Shown: positions 17,434 to 25,360 of the stretch, one piece after another
Layout: every line of letters begins with the position of its first letter
Position numbering within the stretch: position 1 is the stretch's first letter
Assembly: GCA_027943245.1 (NCBI GenBank)
Contig: JANDJZ010001759.1
Location: forward strand, 1-64,000
Reading direction: 5' to 3'
Source of the DNA: Acanthamoeba sp. SK_2022b
Lineage: Eukaryota > Discosea > Longamoebia > Acanthamoebidae
Length of the DNA stretch: 64,000 nt
The notes under the pieces: model-generated
Told to the model about the DNA's origin: nothing
What the model saw: only the letters and a program-made list of their open reading frames with translations
The model's database searches: none
Translations under genes and position numbers: made by a program

Positions 17434-18438
17434 ATGGAACAGAAGTCCAGCAACATCGCACCGGGCTATTGCATCGCCCAACAAACAGGCCCGCTCGCCT
17501 TCCACGCCAACTACCTGTTCGGTGGCAAGCCATCCGAAGCGGCACGCTTTTTTATGCAGCTCAATGCCGATACGCCGCTGGTTCAACCGGGGCAAATGCT
17601 GATCGTCGCCGATCCGCGCAATCATCATCAATCTACGCAGATCGCCGCCCTAATGCAGGCCAAGAGCCGCACCAGCAAAGCGGTGAAAGCCGGTGACAGC
17701 GATTTCTCCACCTTCTTGCACCGCAATTACGCCGCTATCGCCGCCTTCACCAGCTATGGGGAAACGGTCGTCGGGCTGGCTTCGGATGCCGGAGAACGCT
17801 ACTTCAGTCAGATCAAAAATATCCTGGTCGAAATTGAAAAAACCTACCAAAATCAGTTCCGCACGAGTGGCGCTTTGATTGGAACCCAGTTTCAGGTGGA
17901 ACGAGCGCGGCTGTTCGGTACATTAAAACCGTTACTGAATCGCCTTACTCGTGCTCAACTCAATATGAAAGAGTATGCGCAAATCAAACACGCACTGGGG
18001 CTCTCCAGTAAATCGCTGGTGCATGAATGGAGCACCGCCGGCGTCGGTGCCATCAAGGGCTATTCGAACTACGTCGACAGCGCCAGCCGTGCGGCCAAGT
18101 TTATGAAAGCCGGCGGCTGGATCGGCATCGGATTGAGCGGGCTGAATACCACCAACGACGTCTACAATGCCTGCACCACCGGCCGCGAACAGGAGTGCGC
18201 CAAGATCGCGGTGAAGGGGTACAGTCATTTTGCTGCAAGTACTGTGGCGGGGATTTGGGTAGGGAATGCAGGTGCAGGTCTTGCGATTGCAGCCTGTTCA
18301 ATTGTGTTAGGTGCAGCAACAGCAGGAACAGGTGTGATCGTTTGTGGTATCGCTGGAGCCGCTATAGGAGGCGCAGCAGGATCCACACTGGGTGGCATGG
18401 GTTCCGATTATTTGACGACGTTAGTGGTAGGTGAATGA
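17434..18438 (+). CDS. Glycine-zipper protein, probable secreted antibacterial effector
   Basis: A 334-residue protein starting at 17434 behind an excellent AAGGAGG site. The N-terminal ~55 residues look like a LysM-type or carrier-recognition segment (VQPGQMLIVADPRN). The middle is helical and contains LGLSSKSLVHEWSTAG and AAKFMKAGGWIGIGLSG. The C-terminal ~75 residues are hydrophobic and glycine/alanine-rich with a glycine zipper (roughly residues 270-325), fit for membrane insertion. There is no signal peptide. It is translationally coupled to a small membrane protein and followed by a paralogue of that protein, the usual look of an effector with immunity proteins. I recall similar proteins of unclear function in pseudomonads. 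The toxin role and a type VI secretion route are inference; no vgrG or hcp is near. Confidence 0.5.
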   Translation: MEQKSSNIAPGYCIAQQTGPLAFHANYLFGGKPSEAARFFMQLNADTPLVQPGQMLIVADPRNHHQSTQIAALMQAKSRTSKAVKAGDSDFSTFLHRNYAAIAAFTSYGETVVGLASDAGERYFSQIKNILVEIEKTYQNQFRTSGALIGTQFQVERARLFGTLKPLLNRLTRAQLNMKEYAQIKHALGLSSKSLVHEWSTAGVGAIKGYSNYVDSASRAAKFMKAGGWIGIGLSGLNTTNDVYNACTTGREQECAKIAVKGYSHFAASTVAGIWVGNAGAGLAIAACSIVLGAATAGTGVIVCGIAGAAIGGAAGSTLGGMGSDYLTTLVVGE

Positions 18439-18833
18439 TGAAATTTATCGTCATATCGTGTTTGATATTGCTGGTTTTAAGCGCCTTCATCCAGTTCATT
18501 GGTTACCGTCGCCATAAAAAAGAGTTTGACGCTTTCTATCAACGTTACGCCGGCAGCGGACATTTTATTCCGCCCTACGTCGCCTTTGCCGATAGCCTCG
18601 GCATGCTTGGAACCTCATTGAAAGCACAGTGGTTTCTTTGGATTCTGAAAAGGAAAAAAATAAAAATAAAGGATCAAGTTTGGCTCGATGCGAAAACCTA
18701 CGATTTCGTGCAAAAAACTGCCTCTCCTGAGCTACAGAAGTGGCTGGCGATGGATTTTATACTTTTGCTCGTAGAGGCCATTATTACCACCGTGGGCTGT
18801 ATTTTTATTTATCTCATCAAAATCAACGTATAA
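18435..18833 (+). CDS. Small membrane protein, probable immunity protein (first paralogue)
   Basis: A 132-residue protein with an N-terminal membrane helix (about 3-22) and a C-terminal one (about 108-130). Between them lies a cytoplasmic or periplasmic stretch containing RRHKKEFDAFYQRY and LKAQWFLWILK. Its ATG overlaps the stop of the glycine-zipper gene (ATGA), so the two are translated together. The following gene is a diverged copy with the same layout. The pairing with a membrane-active-looking protein suggests immunity, which is inferred from context. Confidence 0.6.
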   Translation: MMKFIVISCLILLVLSAFIQFIGYRRHKKEFDAFYQRYAGSGHFIPPYVAFADSLGMLGTSLKAQWFLWILKRKKIKIKDQVWLDAKTYDFVQKTASPELQKWLAMDFILLLVEAIITTVGCIFIYLIKINV

Positions 18834-18835
18834 AA

Positions 18836-19261
18836 ATGATCAATTATATTGAGTCTTACATAAAAGAGATAAAACTCTTAGTGGTATTACTATTCTTTCT
18901 TTGCCTTCTTATCGCTATTATCCAATTTATTTACTATCGACTTCATAAAAAAGAGTTTGATCTCTTTTATCAACACTATGTGGTGAGTAAACACCCTGTT
19001 CCACTTTTTGTCGTGATAGCGGACAACCTTAACTTCATCGGTGTTTCACTAAAAGCCCAGTGGTTTCGTTGGATTTTGAACAACCGGAAATTAAAACTGA
19101 CTCGCAACGTTTGGCTAAGCCCCAAAACCTACGACTTCGTTCGAACTGCTTCATCACCAAGGCTACAAAGTTGGATCCGTAATGATTTCAGACTATTAAT
19201 GCTACAAGGAGCACTCTTAATCATCATGTGTCTCCTGAGCTATCTCCTGAAGTCGGTCTAA
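18836..19261 (+). CDS. Small membrane protein, probable immunity protein (second paralogue)
   Basis: A 141-residue paralogue of the preceding protein, with matching segments (RLHKKEFDLFYQHY, LKAQWFRWILNNRK, WLSPKTYDFVR) and the same two terminal membrane helices. The start at 18836 is two bases after the previous stop. The copy is more AT-rich and clearly diverged, so the duplication is not recent. Tandem paralogous immunity genes behind one effector are common in such loci. It overlaps the next, convergent gene by four bases. Confidence 0.6.
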   Translation: MINYIESYIKEIKLLVVLLFFLCLLIAIIQFIYYRLHKKEFDLFYQHYVVSKHPVPLFVVIADNLNFIGVSLKAQWFRWILNNRKLKLTRNVWLSPKTYDFVRTASSPRLQSWIRNDFRLLMLQGALLIIMCLLSYLLKSV

Positions 19262-19557
19262 TCCCCCTCCACCGCCTGCACCGCCGCCTTCTGCGTGGCG
19301 CGCTGATATAAGCACAGCTCCCTGCCCGGCTTGTTTTTCATAAACGGCTGCGGGTAGCGCCCGCCGATAAACAGCGCCGAATAGCCGACGTCATCGCCGT
19401 AGTGAACGATCGCCCCTTCCACCCTGGCGTTTTTTAGCCCGCTGGCTTTCAGGCAGGCGGCGCGCATCGCCCGCTCGCTCTCGGCCCACGCCTGTGGGGA
19501 AGACGCGGTGGCGTTGAACGCGGCCAGCGCGGCGATAAGCAGCCCTATTTTCTTCAT
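19258..19557 (-). CDS. Small periplasmic protein of unknown function
   Basis: A 99-residue protein with a signal peptide (MKKIGLLIAALAAFNATASS, cleavage near residue 18-25) and a small mature domain with two cysteines (CLKASG and LCLYQRATQ) that may form a disulfide. I do not recognise a family. The start at 19557 is chosen because it begins at the signal peptide and has GGAGAG upstream. Its end overlaps the convergent membrane-protein gene by four bases. Confidence 0.7.
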   Translation of the reverse strand: MKKIGLLIAALAAFNATASSPQAWAESERAMRAACLKASGLKNARVEGAIVHYGDDVGYSALFIGGRYPQPFMKNKPGRELCLYQRATQKAAVQAVEGD

Positions 19558-19750
19558 CGTTATCTCTCCTTCAACGGCCCGTCTCGCCAGTATAGACCGT
19601 GCCGGCGCGGCCAACCCGCCAACGCCGCCGTACTCTTTACGGCATTTTTATTCCGCGCCCCGTTAACGTTACGGCGTTTTTACAGACAGTTTTTGCCGCC
19701 GCAGATACCCTTTTCACATCGCCGCTATGGCCTCACAAGAGAGTTGTCCC

Positions 19751-19813
19751 ATGCGTTTATCCCTGCCTCTGGCCGTGATCGGTCGCCGTTCTGGAGCGCG
19801 CCATGCATTCTAA
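19751..19813 (+). CDS. Possible 20-codon leader ORF overlapping the PuuA-like start
   Basis: ATG at 19751 after a purine-rich AAGAGAG opens a 20-residue frame (MRLSLPLAVIGRRSGARHAF) whose stop lies eight bases inside the PuuA-like coding start. Such an overlap could couple translation, but it may be chance. Confidence 0.3.
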   Translation: MRLSLPLAVIGRRSGARHAF

Positions 19814-21173
19814 TATCATCGGCTTCAATCCGCTGCTGGCGGAGCTACCCGTTTCGCCAACGCGCGCCTTCCACAAAGAGCTGGAACACTACCTGCAGCG
19901 CTATCCGCAGACCGAACAGCTGGATATTTATCTGCACGATCTGAACGGCCAGCTGCGCGGCAAGCGGCTGCCGATCGCCGAAGCCTTTGGGCTGGAGAAA
20001 GGCTGCTACTTCCCGCTGTCGATCTACGCCCTGGATCTGCACGGCCGGGTGATTGAAGAAAGTGGGCTGGGGCAACGGGCGGGCGAACCGGACCGCTTGT
20101 GCCTGCCGGTGCCCGGCACGCTGCGCCCCTGCGCGCGCGATCCCGAACGCCACGCCCAGCTGCTGCTGACGATGCAAAACGCCGACGGCGGCGCCTGCGA
20201 GCTTGAGCCGCGCGTGGTGCTGCAACGGGTGCTGAAGCGCCTGCACGAGCGCAACTGCTTCCCGGTGGTGGCGGCCGAACTGGAGTTCTACCTGCAGGAT
20301 CCGCAGCACCCCGCCGAGGCGGAAACCTGCCCAACGCAGAGCTTCGCGGTGGATGCGCCGGAACGTCACCATGCGCTGCTGAGCGACATCGAACGGCACG
20401 CCCGCCTGCAAAACCTGCCGTTGACCGGCGTGGTGGCCGAAGCCGCCTCCGGCCAATACGAGCTGAATCTGCATCACAGCCGGCGCGTGCTGGAAGCCTG
20501 CGACCAGATCATGGCGCTAAAGCGCCTGACGCGGCAGATTGCCGAGCAACACCACCAGCACGCCTGCTTTATGGCCAAGCCCTGCGCCCACGCCGCCGGC
20601 AGCGGGCTGCATTTCCACATCAGCCTGCAGAACGAGCACGGCGAGAACCTGCTGACCGGCGCGCCGGGCGAACTGAGCGACAACATGCAGCAGGCGATGG
20701 CCGGCATGCTGGCGCTGATGCCGGCGTCGATGGCGATCCTGGCACCCAACATCAACGCGTTTCGCCGCTTCCGCCCCGGCATGCACGTGCCGCTACGCGC
20801 CTCCTGGGGCCACAACAACCGCACGGTGGCGCTGCGCCTGCCCTGCGCCGACAGCGCCAACCAGCGCATCGAATACCGCCTGGCCGGCGCCGACGCCAAC
20901 CCCTATCTGGCGCTGGCGGTGATGCTCGGCGGCCTGCTGCACGGGCTGGAAAACCCGCTGCCGCTGCCGCCCGCCGCCAACGGCTGCGAAAGCGACAACG
21001 CCGCGCCCTTGCCGCTCGGCCAACAGGAGGCGCTGGCGCTGTTACGCCACAGCGATCCGCTGCGTGAGCTGCTCGGCCCGGCGTTTTGCACCCTGTGGCA
21101 TACCTGCAAAAGCGCCGAACTGCGCCGCTTCGAGGAACAGGTCACCGCCGCCGAACTCGGCTGGATGCTGTAA
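19803..21173 (+). CDS. Glutamine synthetase-family ligase, PuuA-like
   Basis: A 456-residue glutamine-synthetase-fold ligase. The C-terminal half closely follows gamma-glutamylpolyamine synthetase (PuuA): PLRASWGHNNRTVALRLPC and RIEYRLAGADANPYLALAV. Metal and ATP motifs are present (AELEFYL, ASGQYELNLHH, GSGLHFHIS). PuuA joins glutamate to putrescine or related amines. Here the gene is not with the other puu genes but heads a trio with a GNAT acetyltransferase and a half-length OtsA-like protein, so the amine acceptor is open. The start at 19803 has GGAG eight bases upstream. Confidence 0.82.
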   Translation: MHSNIIGFNPLLAELPVSPTRAFHKELEHYLQRYPQTEQLDIYLHDLNGQLRGKRLPIAEAFGLEKGCYFPLSIYALDLHGRVIEESGLGQRAGEPDRLCLPVPGTLRPCARDPERHAQLLLTMQNADGGACELEPRVVLQRVLKRLHERNCFPVVAAELEFYLQDPQHPAEAETCPTQSFAVDAPERHHALLSDIERHARLQNLPLTGVVAEAASGQYELNLHHSRRVLEACDQIMALKRLTRQIAEQHHQHACFMAKPCAHAAGSGLHFHISLQNEHGENLLTGAPGELSDNMQQAMAGMLALMPASMAILAPNINAFRRFRPGMHVPLRASWGHNNRTVALRLPCADSANQRIEYRLAGADANPYLALAVMLGGLLHGLENPLPLPPAANGCESDNAAPLPLGQQEALALLRHSDPLRELLGPAFCTLWHTCKSAELRRFEEQVTAAELGWML

Positions 21174-21202
21174 CCACCCGGTTCATTAACCTAAGGATAA
21201 TC

Positions 21203-21613
21203 ATGAATATGCAACCGCAACGCGCGCCCGTGCAGCCGCTGCTCTGCTGGCGCAAAGGCGTTTTTCATATCAGCACCGATCGGCAGTTATTGGATATCGA
21301 GGCGATCCAGCGTTTCCTCAGCCTGCCGGATCGGACGGCGGCCGAGCGCCTGGTGCACCACGGCCTGTGCTTTGGGCTGTACCGCAAGCGCCACCTGCTC
21401 GGCTTCGCCCGCATGGTGACCGATTACGCCACCTTCGCGTCGGTGAGCGAACTGTTCGTCAGCGCCGAATACCGCGGCGTCGGGCTGGGAAGCTGGCTGA
21501 CGCGCTGCTGCCTGGCGCATCCGGCCTTGCGCGGCCTGCGCGTCACGCTGCCCGCGCTGCAAGCGCCCTGGCGCGCCGATGGTTCGGCGCACGCCCTGCG
21601 CGCCCTTCACTGA
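21203..21613 (+). CDS. GNAT-family N-acetyltransferase
   Basis: A 136-residue acetyltransferase of the GCN5 fold. The acetyl-CoA-binding motif is ELFVSAEYRGVGLGSWL (YRGVGLG). The start at 21203 has TAAGGA upstream. It is 29 bases after the PuuA-like gene and 13 bases before the OtsA-like gene, so the three are probably one operon. The C-terminus is short and ends abruptly in a Ala/Arg-rich tail, but the length is within the family range. Confidence 0.78.
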   Translation: MNMQPQRAPVQPLLCWRKGVFHISTDRQLLDIEAIQRFLSLPDRTAAERLVHHGLCFGLYRKRHLLGFARMVTDYATFASVSELFVSAEYRGVGLGSWLTRCCLAHPALRGLRVTLPALQAPWRADGSAHALRALH

Positions 21614-21626
21614 TAAGGAGGCCCCC

Positions 21627-22316
21627 ATGTCTCGTTTGGTGCTGATTTCCAACAAGCAGTGCGACGGTAAGGATCTGGCCTGCGCCGGCCAGACGCTGGC
21701 GGCCGACGCCGAACCGGGGCTGTGGCTCGGCTGGAACGGCGACGTGCAGAATTTCGCGCAGCGCCCGATCAGTTGCCGTCAAGGCACCGGTTACGATCAG
21801 GTGACCTTTCCGCTGTCGATCGAGGAGTTTCGCCGTCACTATCAGGGCTATTACCACGACGGCCTGTGGCCGGTGTTCCACAACCAGCCGGAGAAGGCGC
21901 ACTTCACGCCGGAAAACTACCGCGCCTACCGGCAGCTGAACCGCCGTTTTGCCGATATCGCCTGCGAGCACCTGTGCCCCGGCGACATCGTCTGCATCGA
22001 CGACTACCAGCTGCTGCCCTGCGCCCAGGCGCTGAAGGAGCAAGGGCTGCTGAACGCCTGCGCGTTCTTCTTCCACCTGCCGTTCCCGTCGGCGGCGCTG
22101 CTGCGGCGCATCCCGGAACATCGCCAGCTGATCGCTTCGCTGCTGTTCTACGATCTGATCGGCTTTACCACCACCGACGATCGCAACGCCTTTCTCAGCT
22201 GCCTGGCGGCCGAGTTCCCGCTGGAGATGCTGCCCGACGATCAGATCCAGGCCAACGGGCATCTGTTCGCCACCGGCATTTTCCCCGCCGGCATCAACGG
22301 CAGGCAGGTTTATTGA
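21627..22316 (+). CDS. Half-length trehalose-6-phosphate synthase-like protein (GT20 N-terminal domain only)
   Basis: A 229-residue protein matching only the N-terminal Rossmann half of OtsA (about 474 residues). Shared segments are MSRLVLISNK, GLWLGWNGD, GYYHDGLWPVFHN, DDYQLLPCAQALK and AFFFHLPFPS. Of the sugar-phosphate acceptor residues known in OtsA, the Trp in GLWLGW, the Tyr and Trp in YYHDGLW, the Asp in DDY and the His in FHLPFP are kept; the Arg near the start is Lys here. The C-terminal half that binds the nucleotide sugar is absent, and the frame ends cleanly before a terminator. It therefore cannot be a normal glycosyltransferase on its own. Start at 21627 with AAGGAGG upstream. 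Confidence 0.75.
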   Translation: MSRLVLISNKQCDGKDLACAGQTLAADAEPGLWLGWNGDVQNFAQRPISCRQGTGYDQVTFPLSIEEFRRHYQGYYHDGLWPVFHNQPEKAHFTPENYRAYRQLNRRFADIACEHLCPGDIVCIDDYQLLPCAQALKEQGLLNACAFFFHLPFPSAALLRRIPEHRQLIASLLFYDLIGFTTTDDRNAFLSCLAAEFPLEMLPDDQIQANGHLFATGIFPAGINGRQVY

Positions 22317-22323
22317 TTTACGG

Positions 22324-22355
22324 CGGCGCGCCCCCTTCAGGCGCGCCGTTTTATT
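22324..22355 (+). terminator. Rho-independent terminator of the PuuA-like/GNAT/OtsA-like operon
   Basis: A nine-base GC stem (22324-22332 with 22340-22348), seven-base loop, then TTTTATTT, eight bases after the last stop codon. Confidence 0.85.
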
Positions 22356-22542
22356 TCGCCGCGATTTATTTTTACCGCTTTATTGCCATCACCATGCGTT
22401 ATTTCATTTTCCGGATATAGCGATTAAAAAATGAATATTCATCCTGTTACATATCAACCGTAAAAACCCTATTTCGCCAATTGCTTTTTATTAGTAAAAC
22501 ACATTACCCTCTCCCTGCCATATTTAAACCGAGGAGGGCCCC

Positions 22543-22596
22543 ATGGGCGATGAAAGTTTTAGTTTTACGCTAATGCTATTGGGCGTCTTTCAGTAA
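22543..22596 (+). CDS. Leader mini-ORF 1 (17 residues) upstream of the ABC permease
   Basis: MGDESFSFTLMLLGVFQ. The ATG follows a strong GAGGAGGG ribosome site. The peptide has an acidic start and hydrophobic end, and it resembles the mini-ORF at 26718-26780 in its first 12 positions (M, Gly/Asp mix, acidic, Ser, aromatic, x, Phe, x, Leu, hydrophobic, Leu). Its stop codon is three bases before a conserved hairpin element. It may be a translated sensor for the leader or a small membrane subunit. Confidence 0.55.
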   Translation: MGDESFSFTLMLLGVFQ

Positions 22597-22599
22597 TGC

Positions 22600-22639
22600 C
22601 ATCCAGGTTGCATTCTGAAAGACACGGAATGCGGCAACC
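22600..22639 (+). promoter_or_regulatory. Conserved leader hairpin, copy 1
   Basis: After CATCC comes a stem of GGTTG + CATTCTG pairing with CGGAATG + CAACC (bulge CGG), closed by loop AAAGACA. The block TGCAT-Y-CTGAAAG and the distal CRGRAT recur at 26782-26815 with compensating changes (T-A pairs replaced by C-G). Both copies follow immediately after a mini-ORF stop. It looks like a cis-acting leader RNA of the transporter operon, about 160 bases before the permease start. Confidence 0.6.
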
Positions 22640-22799
22640 GCTCCCCTTCTGACGGCCTTTCCCGCTCTGCCGGCCCACCCATCGCCCCGCTGCGAAAACA
22701 ACGTCTGTCTCAACCGCTACAGCGGTATTTATCTGGTGTCGCCGGGCATATTCCCCGAGCGCCGACGGATTTCTTATGGGAAAAATAAGGTATTGCGTT

Positions 22800-24521
22800 A
22801 TGCAAAATAACCGGGGTACATCTATTTTCAGAAAGTCTTATTTAAACGACTTTATCGTTATCGCCATCGGTGTTTTTTTCATTGCCTTTTTTATTCGTGC
22901 CTGGGGTGACATGCACGGTGACTTCAATGAACAAAACGTCTCTGCCATCAGTCTTGATGCCTGGAACCTGCTTTATTATTCGCTCAGAACCAGCATGCGC
23001 TTTCTCCTCGGCATGGCCTGGTCGCTGCTGTTTTCTGTGGTATTCGCCGTGCTGGCCGCGCGCTATACACCGCTGCGCCGGGTGATCCTGCCCTTCGTCA
23101 ACTTTATGGAGTCGGTGCCGCTGGTGGGGTTCCTGACCTTCACGACCGTGTATTTTCTCAACCTCTACCCGCACAGCGTGATGGGGCTGGAGTGCACCGC
23201 CATCTTCGCGGTGTTTACCGGCCAAGCCTGGAACATGATGCTGACGCTGTATCAGACGCTGCGCATCGTGCCCAAGGAGCTGGATGAAGCCGCACGCAGC
23301 TTCAATTACAACCCGTGGCAACGCTTCTGGCGGCTGGAGTTCATCTATTCGGTGCCGGGCCTGCTGTGGAACGCCATGGTGTCGCAATCCGCCGCCTGGT
23401 TCGCCCTGGTGGCCTCCGAAGCCATTCCGGTCGGCGATCGCTCGGTCGAACTGCCCGGCGTTGGCTCCTACATCGCCGAAGCGCTGGCGCAGCAGAACGT
23501 GCCGGCGATCCTGTATGCGATCGTCGCGCTGGCCGCCAACATCGTGCTGCTCGATCAGCTGGTTTTCCGCCCGCTGGTGCGCTATACCGCGCGCTTCAAA
23601 TACGAAGACGTCACCGCCAGCCGGCCGCTCGGCAATCCGTGGTTCTACAACAGCCTGGCCTTCTCGCACGTCGGCACGGCGCTCGGCCGCACGCTGCGCG
23701 CGCTGGCTGACCTGTGGCTGTTCAAGCTGCCGCGGCTGTGGTACGCCCTCGGCCTGCACCGCCTGTTCAGGCTCGCCGCCAAGGGGAACTGGCTGTGGCG
23801 CAGCCTGTGGTATCTCGGCGTGGTGCTGGCCTGCGTCTGGTTCGGTTACCGGCTGTGGGAATACTTCCCCAAACAGTACTTCGCCATGCTGCCGGAATGG
23901 ATGCTGCTCACCACCGCGCGCGTGGCCGCGGCCATGCTGCTCAGCGTGGCGATCTTCACGCCGCTGGGGGTATGGATCGGCATGAATCCGCGGCTGGTGA
24001 AGATCTTCCAGCCGCTCATCCAGATCCTGGCGGCCATTCCGCCCAACATTTTCTACCCGCTGATCGCCGCCTTCATCGCCATTTATCATCAGGATCTCGG
24101 CTGGTGGGCCATCCCGATGATCATGCTGGGTACCCAGTGGTACGTGTTGTTTAACGTGATCGCCGGCGTTTCCGCCATTCCGACGCAGATCACCGAAGTC
24201 AGCGAAACCTTCGGCCTGCGCCGCTTCCACTGGTGGCGCTACTACATGCTGCCGGCGATCTTCCCCTACATCGTGACGGGCATCATCTCCGCCGCCGGCG
24301 GCGCCTGGAACAGCGCCATCGCCGCCGAGGTGATCCAGTGGGGCAGCACCACCCTCAGCGCCACCGGGCTGGGCGCGTTCATTTCCGTCGTCACCGACGC
24401 CGGCAAGAACCCGGAGTCCGCGCTGGGCTGCGCCGCCATGTGCGCGCTGGTGGCGCTGTGTATCATCTTCGTCTGGCAACCGCTGTATCGCATCGCGGAA
24501 ACCAAATTCAAATATGACTGA
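22800..24521 (+). CDS. ABC transporter permease with two fused transmembrane domains
   Basis: A 573-residue inner-membrane protein consisting of two BPD-type permease domains. Each has an ATPase-contact (EAA) loop: DEAARSFNYNPWQRFWRLEF in the first half and EVSETFGLRRFHWWRYYMLP in the second. The duplicated layout matches the nitrate/sulfonate/anion-type permeases with a double domain. The start at 22800 has AAATAAGG nine bases upstream; an ATG at 22776 lacks a ribosome site. It is the first large gene after a structured leader and is followed 15 bases later by an ATPase gene. No periplasmic binding protein gene is in this locus, so the substrate is unknown. Confidence 0.87.
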   Translation: MQNNRGTSIFRKSYLNDFIVIAIGVFFIAFFIRAWGDMHGDFNEQNVSAISLDAWNLLYYSLRTSMRFLLGMAWSLLFSVVFAVLAARYTPLRRVILPFVNFMESVPLVGFLTFTTVYFLNLYPHSVMGLECTAIFAVFTGQAWNMMLTLYQTLRIVPKELDEAARSFNYNPWQRFWRLEFIYSVPGLLWNAMVSQSAAWFALVASEAIPVGDRSVELPGVGSYIAEALAQQNVPAILYAIVALAANIVLLDQLVFRPLVRYTARFKYEDVTASRPLGNPWFYNSLAFSHVGTALGRTLRALADLWLFKLPRLWYALGLHRLFRLAAKGNWLWRSLWYLGVVLACVWFGYRLWEYFPKQYFAMLPEWMLLTTARVAAAMLLSVAIFTPLGVWIGMNPRLVKIFQPLIQILAAIPPNIFYPLIAAFIAIYHQDLGWWAIPMIMLGTQWYVLFNVIAGVSAIPTQITEVSETFGLRRFHWWRYYMLPAIFPYIVTGIISAAGGAWNSAIAAEVIQWGSTTLSATGLGAFISVVTDAGKNPESALGCAAMCALVALCIIFVWQPLYRIAETKFKYD

Positions 24522-24536
24522 TCAAGGGGGAACCAC

Positions 24537-25328
24537 ATGCTGACTCAAGACGTGATTATCAGCGCCCGCCGGCTGAACAAGACGTTTATCGGCGAAAACA
24601 AGCGCCCCAAACCCGTGCTGCGCGACGTGACGCTGACCGTGCACGCCGGCGAGTTCGTCACCATTCTGGGGCAATCCGGCTCGGGCAAGTCCACGCTGCT
24701 GCGCATGCTGGCCGGGCTGATCCCAGCGGACAGCGGCACGCTCACGCTGGCGGGCAAACCGGTCGACGGCCCGAGCACCAACGTCGGCATGGTGTTTCAG
24801 TCCTACGCGCTCTATCCCTGGCTAACGGTGTACGACAACATCGCCTTCGGGCTGCTGGCGCAACGGCTGCCGCCGCAGACGATCGCCGAGCGGCTGGGAG
24901 CGCTGCTGCGCCTGGTGGGCCTGACCGGCTATGAGCACGCCTGGCCGCGCGAGCTCTCGGGCGGCATGCGTCAACGGGTGGGCTTCGCCCGGGCGCTGGC
25001 GGTAGAGCCCGACCTCTTGCTGCTGGACGAACCCTTCTCCGCCCTCGATATCTTTACCGCGCAAAAACTGCGGGGCGACCTGCTGGCGCTGTGGGGAGAC
25101 AACCGGCTGCGCACGCGCGCCATGGTGATGGTGACGCACGACGTCGAAGAAGCGGTGCTGATGTCCGATCGGGTGCTGATCCTGGACGCAACCAGCAAAC
25201 GGATCGACGACGAATTCAGCGTCAACCTCCCGCGTGCGGCGCGCAACCGGGACAGCCTGCGGCACCTCACCGATCGGATCCGCAGCTGTCTGTACAAAAA
25301 AATCGCGCAAGCGCAATCGGCCGGTTAA
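24537..25328 (+). CDS. ABC transporter ATP-binding protein (first)
   Basis: A 263-residue ATPase subunit of the NitT/TauT kind. Walker A GQSGSGKST is at about 45-53, the Q-loop Gln at 88, the signature LSGGMRQR at about 140, and Walker B LLLLDEP at 160-166; THDVEEA gives the switch His. After the ATPase core a short tail (about 235-263) is basic and helical. It starts after AAGGGGG and directly follows the double permease, so it energises that transporter. A paralogue lies at 27028, suggesting a heterodimeric ATPase or alternative subunits. Confidence 0.9.
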   Translation: MLTQDVIISARRLNKTFIGENKRPKPVLRDVTLTVHAGEFVTILGQSGSGKSTLLRMLAGLIPADSGTLTLAGKPVDGPSTNVGMVFQSYALYPWLTVYDNIAFGLLAQRLPPQTIAERLGALLRLVGLTGYEHAWPRELSGGMRQRVGFARALAVEPDLLLLDEPFSALDIFTAQKLRGDLLALWGDNRLRTRAMVMVTHDVEEAVLMSDRVLILDATSKRIDDEFSVNLPRAARNRDSLRHLTDRIRSCLYKKIAQAQSAG

Positions 25329-25360
25329 CGGCCCTGTTTTCATCCACTTGGGGAACTGAA

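Noticed and set aside
22842..24479. Long minus-strand open frame opposite the ABC permease
   Set aside because: Low-complexity shadow frame; the plus strand encodes a complete permease with good motifs.
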